From contig NZ_CP034235.1 of NCBI RefSeq assembly GCF_009728935.1, positions 5,593,501 through 5,657,500 on the forward strand: DNA of 64,000 bases. Direction: 5' to 3'. The notes under the pieces are model-generated. The model did no database searches. It was not told the DNA's origin and worked only from the letters and a program-made list of their open reading frames with translations. This DNA is from Paenibacillus psychroresistens. Lineage in GTDB: Bacteria > Bacillota > Bacilli > Paenibacillales > NBRC-103111. Of the stretch, positions 32,918 to 39,199 are shown one piece after another (the first letter of the stretch is position 1; the number at the start of each line of letters is the position of its first letter). The position numbers and the translations under genes were made by a program.

Positions 32918-35119
32918 TTAATTCTCATAAGCTCCCAAATCAATAACTGCATCCTGATTACGAGGCATGCCTGCTTGGTGCTTTAGATATTCAAAGCTCG
33001 GGACATTTCCTGTTTTCACGATTTCCGGATCCAACGATATTCCCGCATTAACTAGCGGTGAATTTGCAGTTAGCTTGAAGTTTCCATTAGCCGCATCAAT
33101 AAATCCAGGATTATTCTGTGGATTGGATAATGTGTTCGTTATTCCACTCCCATTCCAAGCAAGACCAGCTGGATCACTTGTCAGGAACCGCGGATTGGCG
33201 TTCAACCATCCAGCACTAATCCAATTATTCGAGAAATTTGCATTTCCGTAACCGTGGAAAATATTGAATGGTTCTGGTTTAACACCTGGTGTAACAGACA
33301 TGGCATGAAAAACATTATTGGTGGCCTGTACTGTAGGAGTTCCTGTATTGTTATTAATTTTAAAAATTGTAATGGAGGGCTGATGCCAGAATTCATAATC
33401 ATATTGAGAAACAACTGAATTGTTATAGAAGTATATGTTGCCTTTTCGAACATTCCCCCAGGAGTAAGGTCCATCGCCGAATCCGAGGACAGTATGCTGC
33501 CAGCCGGTAGGACTAGGCTCGGTGTGCATAAAAAATGTATTTCCGTAGATGTAGACAGAATCCACTAGCAGCTTACCCCAAGCATCATTCTGAATTTTCT
33601 CATAAGCTGCATTGGATTGCGGATCCAGTAAATCAATCATAAACGCTCCGCCTTCAAAGAAATTATAGCGGAAGGTAATTCCTGCGGAACGTTCTTTTAC
33701 ATTATCACCATATGAACCTGCCTTCGTGTTGCCAAAACGGTTATACTGATATACTGTTCCTACTCCTTCTGTATAAGCATTATGTTCACTCGCACTTCCT
33801 GCATTGCCATTATCGTGGAGATAGTTTCTTTCAACAAGCAGATAACGAGACTGCCCTTGCTCATCATATTTAGAATTCTGAAACAATCCATTTCCGTTGT
33901 CATGAATATCGCAATTAATAATCGCAATGTTCTCGCCACGTTCAATGTAAATACCACTCGCAAACTTATGCCAATTAGAAGCAGCACCTGTTATGTCTGT
34001 AATTGAGTTGGTTTGATTTGCATTTCTAATTTCAAGATTCGAAATTTCAATGTAGCCTGGCTTATATCCCCAGACATATCCTTGCGGAGGACTGATTACA
34101 AAAAGTCCGATTTTATCAAATAGTGCGTTAATGAATGGAAGCCCTGGTGTTTGTGTTGCACCATTCCCATCAATTACTGGGCGTTCACCATTAGGTCCAA
34201 GAATCCCAGTTATTCTGATAAACTTATTAGCTGCCCCTCGATTGGAGAGGAAGGTAATTTCCTTATAAGGTGTTGGCTGCCAATGAATGTTGACCGTATC
34301 ACAAGGTAACAGCTTAAGCCAAGGCACCTGAGAAAGCTTGGTATACGTTTGGCCAATTCCAACATCATACAAGGTACCGGCAGCACCACATGCTGATTGA
34401 CTAGGGTTTGTCGGAACATAATCCCATGCGCGAGGAGTTTCTATCGTTGTCCATAGATTAGTTGGAGTAGGTTTTGGTGTAGGTTGAACAGTAGCTACTG
34501 GAGTAGGCTTAGGTGTCCCGCCGATTGCCGGAGTAGCAGTTGGAATTGGTGTTGTTACAGAGGCTCCAATCAAAGTTACAATGAGTTGAAGTGAATTGCC
34601 TGCTAGCAATGCAAAGTCAAGCGATGCGTTCATATCCATTGTACCCTTAGCGCTCGTTATTGAGCTAATTGCCTGATCCATAAGTTGTTTCGACTGGATT
34701 AAATTGATCCCTTTCGCTTGGGCTGCAGCAATATTTGTTTGGGCGGCGATCAAGGCTGCTTCTACATTGCTAATGATAACAGGGACTACTGCTTGTCCAA
34801 AAGTATTCAAGATTGCAGCTACTTTGAATGCACGCAACTCGAGTTTCTTTTGATGTGAAGCCGTCTTATCATTCAGATTGTCAGCCAATTGAATGGCATT
34901 CAACAATAGATCACGTTGCGCTGTAATCAGTTGTGCTGCAGCTGCTCCTTGTAGTGCACTAACCTTAATCAAGGCGTTCTGAAACAATGGATCAATTGTG
35001 GTAACTTTATTTCCTGTAGCTGCGTTTTCTGCGAAAGCTGCAATTGGCAGCATAGATAACATCATTATTAAGGTGATGATTATCGCAATCATTTTTTTAT
35101 TCCCTGCATTCTTCAACAT
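32918..35119 (-). CDS. Secreted protein with helical N-domain and right-handed beta-helix (polysaccharide-lyase-like)
   Basis: This 733-residue protein begins with a signal peptide (to about AFA at 30). A helix-rich, Ala-rich domain (about 40-190) is followed by a Pro/Thr linker (about 192-225; GGTPKPTPVATVQPTPKPTP). The C-terminal domain (about 230-733) has the NNxI/F ladder of a parallel beta-helix (CDIHDNGNGLFQNS, RNYLHDNGNAG, YNFFEGGAFM), as in pectate-lyase or mannuronan-epimerase relatives. Its polysaccharide target is not readable. A Crp-like site lies 62 bp upstream. No SLH or LPXTG anchor was found, so it may be released. Confidence 0.85.
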   Translation of the reverse strand: MLKNAGNKKMIAIIITLIMMLSMLPIAAFAENAATGNKVTTIDPLFQNALIKVSALQGAAAAQLITAQRDLLLNAIQLADNLNDKTASHQKKLELRAFKVAAILNTFGQAVVPVIISNVEAALIAAQTNIAAAQAKGINLIQSKQLMDQAISSITSAKGTMDMNASLDFALLAGNSLQLIVTLIGASVTTPIPTATPAIGGTPKPTPVATVQPTPKPTPTNLWTTIETPRAWDYVPTNPSQSACGAAGTLYDVGIGQTYTKLSQVPWLKLLPCDTVNIHWQPTPYKEITFLSNRGAANKFIRITGILGPNGERPVIDGNGATQTPGLPFINALFDKIGLFVISPPQGYVWGYKPGYIEISNLEIRNANQTNSITDITGAASNWHKFASGIYIERGENIAIINCDIHDNGNGLFQNSKYDEQGQSRYLLVERNYLHDNGNAGSASEHNAYTEGVGTVYQYNRFGNTKAGSYGDNVKERSAGITFRYNFFEGGAFMIDLLDPQSNAAYEKIQNDAWGKLLVDSVYIYGNTFFMHTEPSPTGWQHTVLGFGDGPYSWGNVRKGNIYFYNNSVVSQYDYEFWHQPSITIFKINNNTGTPTVQATNNVFHAMSVTPGVKPEPFNIFHGYGNANFSNNWISAGWLNANPRFLTSDPAGLAWNGSGITNTLSNPQNNPGFIDAANGNFKLTANSPLVNAGISLDPEIVKTGNVPSFEYLKHQAGMPRNQDAVIDLGAYEN

Positions 35120-35180
35120 GATAATAAGCTCCTTTGTTTTCGTTCTTTTCTCAATTATAAGAAAATCCCCAGTTAATTAA

Positions 35181-35196
35181 TGTGAACTGGACCACA
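35181..35196 (-). promoter_or_regulatory. Crp/Fnr-type binding site upstream of the beta-helix gene
   Basis: TGTGA-ACTGGA-CCACA matches TGTGA-N6-TCACA at nine of ten core positions, inside a larger dyad (TTAATTAATGTG ... CACATTATTAATTAA, 35173-35207). A Crp/Fnr-family gene lies 0.5 kb away. Confidence 0.55.
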
Positions 35197-35205
35197 TTAT
35201 TAATT

Positions 35206-35257
35206 AAAAAACTCAGTGATAAGATGGCCTCAAGAGACCAACTAATCACTGAGTTTG
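35206..35257 (-). terminator. Terminator of the truncated hemoglobin gene
   Basis: On the minus strand AAACTCAGTGAT pairs with ATCACTGAGTTT, with GGTCTC/GAGGCC pairing in the loop, followed by TTTT. Confidence 0.8.
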
Positions 35258-35270
35258 ATTTATAAACCTC

Positions 35271-35631
35271 TTATTTATGCAAAATATTCTCTCTCAAGGG
35301 TGCAATAAGTCCAAACACTTTTGAAATATCTTCTTGGCTAACACCAAAATACTCTAAGGTGCCTTGCAGATGTTTGACGATTGCCATGAAATGCATGGGT
35401 TGAAGATTCAAGCCTTTATGTGCATGCTCCATAGATTTGCCTGTATATTGATTGGGTCCGCCTAATGCAAAGCTGAGAAAATGGGTCTGATGTTTGCGCA
35501 TTTGCACCATATCCGTACTGTCAAAGAATGAACTAACGGTTTCATTCACCCAAAACACGTTTATAAAACTCGTCTACCACAGGGGCTATTCCGTTTAATC
35601 CACCAAACTTTTCAAATAATGATTGCTCCAT
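35271..35631 (-). pseudogene. Truncated hemoglobin (group I), frameshifted
   Basis: The gene should start at ATG 35631, with GAGGAGG upstream, reading MEQSLFEKFGGLNGIAPVVD, then FYKRVL. One extra base at about 35547 then stops that frame (GGT GAA TGA). The next frame continues exactly as expected (NETVSSFFDSTDMVQMRKHQ), with the proximal His in LQPMHFMAIVKHL. The span of 361 bases is 120 codons plus one. It would bind heme and O2 or NO. Either the gene is broken, or a sequencing error or slippage produced the shift. The intact remainder and terminator suggest a recent event. Confidence 0.85.
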
Positions 35632-35688
35632 ACTTTTTTCCTCCTCAAATTGTCTTATTATTATCGAACTCTATTCATTAACCCTGAG

Positions 35689-36381
35689 TTAGCGGGACAA
35701 ATCATTAACTATTTTTTCTGATAAGGCCAGCTTGTTTTTGATAATAATTTTTTTCTTGATTACATCAATAATATCCTCGGCTTGCAGTTCGATTAATACC
35801 TTGGTCACCATTTCTCTTGTACAGCCAACCATCTCAGAAATTTGTTGATGGGTTAAGCGCAGATTAATAATCATTTGTTGATTCAAGACGACTCCATATT
35901 CATCAGCTAAGCTTAATATTTTCTTGTAAACACGAGACCGTACATCCAAGAAAGTAATATCATGCATTTGCTCATTCGTTTTGCGTAATCTTCTTGTTAA
36001 AGTGGTTAATAGCTGATAGCTTACACTGGGGTAGGATTCAAGGAAGCTCATTAAATCACAACGATCGATGGCTAACAGCGATGTTTTTTCTATAACCTCA
36101 GCATTAGCGGAACGTAAATCGCCTTCTTCCAAGAGAGCCATTTCGCCAAAAAAATCGCCTGCCTGTAAGGTAGAAAGCACAAACTTCTTACCATTCTCAA
36201 AGCGATTGATTTCAACCAACCCAGATAGAATAATATAAAATTGATCGCCGCTGTCTCCTTCCATAAAAATGAAAGAGCCTCTGTTCAACCATTTCTCTTG
36301 TGCAAACGAAGAGGCTTTTTCCATATCATGCTTGGAAAACTTATTAAAAAACGGCATCTCTTTTATGTACTCTGCTTTCAT
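35689..36381 (-). CDS. Crp/Fnr-family transcriptional regulator
   Basis: This 230-residue regulator has an N-terminal cyclic-nucleotide-like domain (about 15-125; FIFMEGDSGDQFYIILSG and GDFFGEMALLEEGDLRSANA). The C-terminal winged HTH (about 150-225) reads LTHQQISEMVGCTREMVTKV. There is no N-terminal or central four-Cys iron-sulfur site, so it is not a classic Fnr. GDFFGEMALL resembles the cNMP pocket. AGAGAGGG precedes the ATG. It heads, in the same direction, the hemoglobin and beta-helix genes, so it may control them. Confidence 0.9.
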   Translation of the reverse strand: MKAEYIKEMPFFNKFSKHDMEKASSFAQEKWLNRGSFIFMEGDSGDQFYIILSGLVEINRFENGKKFVLSTLQAGDFFGEMALLEEGDLRSANAEVIEKTSLLAIDRCDLMSFLESYPSVSYQLLTTLTRRLRKTNEQMHDITFLDVRSRVYKKILSLADEYGVVLNQQMIINLRLTHQQISEMVGCTREMVTKVLIELQAEDIIDVIKKKIIIKNKLALSEKIVNDLSR

Positions 36382-36457
36382 CCCAACATCCCTCTCTTAG
36401 TTCCATAACCTTTAAACTTTACTTTGTTATCTTAGTTCAATTGGAAACAGAAAATAA

Positions 36458-36474
36458 TACTCGAAAAATAAGTA
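36458..36474 (-). promoter_or_regulatory. Shared 17-bp dyad (copy B) upstream of the Crp/Fnr gene
   Basis: TACTCGAAAAATAAGTA lies about 80 bp upstream of the regulator start and matches 15 of 17 positions of the copy at 32877-32893. It is flanked by GAAAATA and TTTTC, which extend the dyad. Confidence 0.5.
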
Positions 36475-36525
36475 TTTTCATTTATGATTATTCATGATAT
36501 AATATGCACCATTTAAAATCAAAGG

Positions 36526-36575
36526 CAAAAAAAAGACTATCCTTGAAGTAGAAGCCTCTACTTAAAGGGTAGTCT
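36526..36575 (-). terminator. Terminator of the CD3324-family gene
   Basis: On the minus strand AGACTACCCTTTAAGTAGA pairs with TCTACTTCAAGGATAGTCT, followed by eight Ts. It abuts the stop codon region. Confidence 0.85.
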
Positions 36576-36577
36576 AT

Positions 36578-36868
36578 TTAAAGTGCGGTTTGTCTGACCA
36601 ACTCGCGAGTTTTACCGATAATTTTACGAATACTATCCTCCGAAAGATGATAAGCGCAAATTAGCTCTCTCATGGTTAATCCATTCTTATAGTGCTGGTA
36701 GATTTCATGATTCCGCTGTTCAATTACGAGACGCGTGCCGTTATTCTCGCCCCAGCCCGCACGCTTCTGTTCTTTTTTCGGAATATAGATAATCTCACCT
36801 TGAATATAATCTTGTAGTTGTTTAAGTAAATTAGCCGGAAGAAAGTCCTTCCCATTCTTGTAACTCAT
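36578..36868 (-). CDS. CD3324-family helix-turn-helix protein
   Basis: This 96-residue protein contains LPANLLKQLQDYIQGEIIYI and RAGWGENNGTRLVIEQRN, typical of the CD3324 family. A C-terminal helix-turn-helix follows (about 63-90; LTMRELICAYHLSEDSIRKI), related to the Mor/SpoVT-type wing. It is likely a small DNA-binding protein of unknown target. GAGGAGG lies before the ATG. It overlaps the end of a 47-residue open frame by 38 bp. Confidence 0.85.
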   Translation of the reverse strand: MSYKNGKDFLPANLLKQLQDYIQGEIIYIPKKEQKRAGWGENNGTRLVIEQRNHEIYQHYKNGLTMRELICAYHLSEDSIRKIIGKTRELVRQTAL

Positions 36869-36974
36869 ATATTTGTTCCTCCTCGAATTGGTACTTCGTT
36901 TTATTGATTAGCGCTATAGTTATAGTATCGTTCATTAAATGTTTGGCATGGTTCATTTCATTTGCGTATTTCAT
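36831..36974 (-). CDS. Possible small protein overlapping the CD3324-family gene
   Basis: The frame encodes 47 residues (MKYANEMNHAKHLMNDTITI...) from an ATG at 36974 with AAAGGACG upstream. It is acidic at its end (QFEEEQIYELQEWEGLSSG). Its 3' end runs 38 bp into the next gene, whose ribosome site lies inside it, so translation could be coupled. There is no recognisable domain. It may be a leader that feeds ribosomes to the downstream gene. Confidence 0.45.
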   Translation of the reverse strand: MKYANEMNHAKHLMNDTITIALINKTKYQFEEEQIYELQEWEGLSSG

Positions 36975-37023
36975 ACTGCACGTCCTTTCGTTTATTTTAG
37001 GTTTTATTGGGTAAAAAAAGCAC

Positions 37024-37049
37024 AAAAAAAACACGATAACTCAATCGTG
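37024..37049 (-). terminator. Terminator after the 15-residue peptide unit
   Basis: CACGAT and ATCGTG form a 6-bp stem (7 with the flanking pair) followed on the minus strand by eight Ts. It lies about 50 bp after the short open frame. Confidence 0.75.
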
Positions 37050-37099
37050 CCTGTACGGTCAATATGTCGTCAGGAGACGGTTATTTAAAGCTTGGATAT

Positions 37100-37147
37100 T
37101 TAGTTAACAGCTACCTCTTTATTAGCAATACCATTGGAATTAATCAT
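37100..37147 (-). CDS. Putative 15-residue peptide (small transcription unit)
   Basis: The frame reads MINSNGIANKEVAVN and stops at TAA. It is preceded by GAAAGGAG, a 9- to 10-base spacer and an ATG. Promoter (37182-37210) and terminator (37024-37049) bracket it, giving a transcript of about 150 nt. The peptide is polar, with no signal sequence, so it could be a quorum-type (RRNPP) pre-peptide, a leader for an sRNA, or a toxin-like short product. The long 3' untranslated part could be an RNA in its own right. Confidence 0.5.
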   Translation of the reverse strand: MINSNGIANKEVAVN

Positions 37148-37181
37148 TTCAAACCCACTCCTTTCAGTTAATTTCTTTTCC

Positions 37182-37210
37182 ATTATATAACACTATTGGT
37201 TGCATGCCAA
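37182..37210 (-). promoter_or_regulatory. Strong promoter for the 15-residue peptide unit
   Basis: On the minus strand TTGGCA (37210-37205), a 17-bp spacer and TATAAT (37187-37182) form a near-consensus sigma-A promoter, 35 bp ahead of the short ATG. Confidence 0.75.
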
Positions 37211-37268
37211 GAGGAAACGTTAGGAAGAAATCATTATAGTCATTCTTTCCTAAGTCTCTGCGCAGCAT

Positions 37269-38147
37269 TCAACACTCAGCACCTGTTAATTCATTGGTAA
37301 ACATCCGTTTATATTCTTGTGGCGTTAGCTTTTTCGCCGATTCCGGGGCATAGTGGAACTGTAGCGCACGGCGGCGTTTATCAGAGAAATTAGGTGGTGT
37401 CCCATGATGCAGCAAGCCTGAGAACAGTAAAACTCCGCCAGGCTTAAGTGGCACTGCGACATCCTTCACAACGGCTACATTGCGATCACACAGCTGCCAA
37501 TCGCGCTCCGCATAATGCGGAACAGCTCCGTCCATATGTGAGTATGGGATAACATGCATGCAGCCATTATCAAGCTCAGCAGCGTCCAAGGCAATCCATG
37601 CGCCAATGACCGATTTGTCATAAGCCAAATTACCATAAGCCATATCCTGATGCCAAGGTTTCTCTGCCCCACCTGTTGGCGGCTTCAAAATCGCTTGATC
37701 CTGAACAACAACCGCTTGTTCATTAAACAGCTTTCCCATTGCTTTTAGTATATCATCGTGAAACGCAATCGAGTGGAGATTAGGCTCATGATCGATATAT
37801 TCAGATATTTTACGCGCTGCAAGCTCCCGTTCCTCTATAGATAGCAAATCGCTCTTTTTACCGACGAATTGAATTTTCGGCCCAATTGTTTTTCCTGCTA
37901 GGATATCCATAATCGCACTAATGGATCGTTCAACTTCCACCTCAGACAACACGTTTTCAATAACCAGATACCCCTGCTGCCAGAACAGCTTCACCTGCTC
38001 ATCGGTTAGATCCTGCAAAGTAGGGAGTCGACGTTCTGCAATTCGATCATAGCGGTATAGTGTCGTTGCAATATGCCGGGCTAACTCGTTTTCAGCTTGG
38101 TTTTCATAGGCATAAAGTGTACGTTTCGGAGTAGATTCGATAGTCAT
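37269..38147 (-). CDS. Phytanoyl-CoA dioxygenase (PhyH)-family Fe(II)/2-oxoglutarate oxygenase
   Basis: This 292-residue cupin-fold oxygenase has the metal facial triad His-x-Asp in PWHQDMAYG and a distal His near LLHHGTPPNFSDKRRRALQF, where the Arg should bind 2-oxoglutarate. VIGAWIALDAAELDNGCMHV is typical of PhyH. The substrate is unknown; relatives act on ectoine, plant or natural-product substrates. It lies directly downstream of an AraC regulator (92 bp), which probably activates it. GGAGG precedes the ATG. Confidence 0.9.
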   Translation of the reverse strand: MTIESTPKRTLYAYENQAENELARHIATTLYRYDRIAERRLPTLQDLTDEQVKLFWQQGYLVIENVLSEVEVERSISAIMDILAGKTIGPKIQFVGKKSDLLSIEERELAARKISEYIDHEPNLHSIAFHDDILKAMGKLFNEQAVVVQDQAILKPPTGGAEKPWHQDMAYGNLAYDKSVIGAWIALDAAELDNGCMHVIPYSHMDGAVPHYAERDWQLCDRNVAVVKDVAVPLKPGGVLLFSGLLHHGTPPNFSDKRRRALQFHYAPESAKKLTPQEYKRMFTNELTGAEC

Positions 38148-38239
38148 AATTTAACTACCTCCTTTTCTCTTTATTTTAATAGATCCGATGAGTTAAACCC
38201 ATGACCCTACACCCGTTTTCTTTATACTTATACCGATAA

Positions 38240-39088
38240 TTAATCCTCAGCTAACTGCCCTATCCGCACAAAATGCTTGGATTTTTGGTGAAAATGCGAC
38301 GGTGGAAATCCAAAATGCGCTTTAAACTGCCGACTAAATAGAAACACTGTGGAGTAACCCAGCACATCTGCTATCTGAGATACATTCATCGCCGTTTCTG
38401 TGAGCAGATGCATGGCTCGTTCTAGTCTAGTCGTCGTAATATATTGTTTTAGGGAGTGGCCCATCACTTTTTTGAACAACAACCCCAGGTATTCTGGAGA
38501 CAAACCAACTAATTCAGCCAACTGACTGTGAGGCACTCTCCGTCCTCCTTGCTCACGGACAAATCTCACAACCTGCAGAATCATTTGTTTCTGCTTAGGC
38601 GAGGCATCCACTGACTCTGTCTCTCCCGCCTGTAAGCGCAGCAAGTGGATTAAACTCAGCTTCATCAGACAATCAAATTCCTCCGCTTTCCAAAGCTCAT
38701 TACCATCCAAAATAGTTAAAATCCGATTTAACATCCCCTCAAAATAGAAGGTATCCTCTATAGAAGTCCATCGCGGCAAAGCGGTAGGTTTTGGCCACAA
38801 CTGATCTAGCTCCTGATCCATAATCTGAAAATGGATAAAAATAACCGTAAAGCGGTCATTGGGATCTTGTTCTATTATAGGTGCATCATTAGGATGAACT
38901 AGGCAGCATGTACCTTGCTTTAAATCAATCACTTCATTCCCTAGCTGCATTTGGCCTTTTCCCGCAACAACATACCATAAATCATAATCTATAAGAGGCT
39001 GCGGGCACCAATTCCAGCCTGGTTCACATTTGGCTTTCCCGTAAGGAAAACTATAGTCGAAACGCATCTGATTCAAAGGATTTTTCAT
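38240..39088 (-). CDS. AraC-family transcriptional regulator
   Basis: This 282-residue regulator has an N-terminal cupin-like sensing domain (about 20-150; YDLWYVVAGKGQMQLGNEVI). The AraC HTH domain (about 180-275) ends in VSQIADVLGYSTVFLFSRQF and FGFPPSHF. The spacing to the PhyH gene makes that gene the likely target. GAAGGTG precedes the ATG. Confidence 0.9.
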   Translation of the reverse strand: MKNPLNQMRFDYSFPYGKAKCEPGWNWCPQPLIDYDLWYVVAGKGQMQLGNEVIDLKQGTCCLVHPNDAPIIEQDPNDRFTVIFIHFQIMDQELDQLWPKPTALPRWTSIEDTFYFEGMLNRILTILDGNELWKAEEFDCLMKLSLIHLLRLQAGETESVDASPKQKQMILQVVRFVREQGGRRVPHSQLAELVGLSPEYLGLLFKKVMGHSLKQYITTTRLERAMHLLTETAMNVSQIADVLGYSTVFLFSRQFKAHFGFPPSHFHQKSKHFVRIGQLAED

Positions 39089-39199
39089 ACTTCACCTTCA
39101 TATTCTGAGAATTTTAATCTACATTTGTTTTTTGCAACTTATTTCATTACTCTCCGTTTATAAGAGTGTAACAAATTTTTCAATTGGAGGAATATAATA

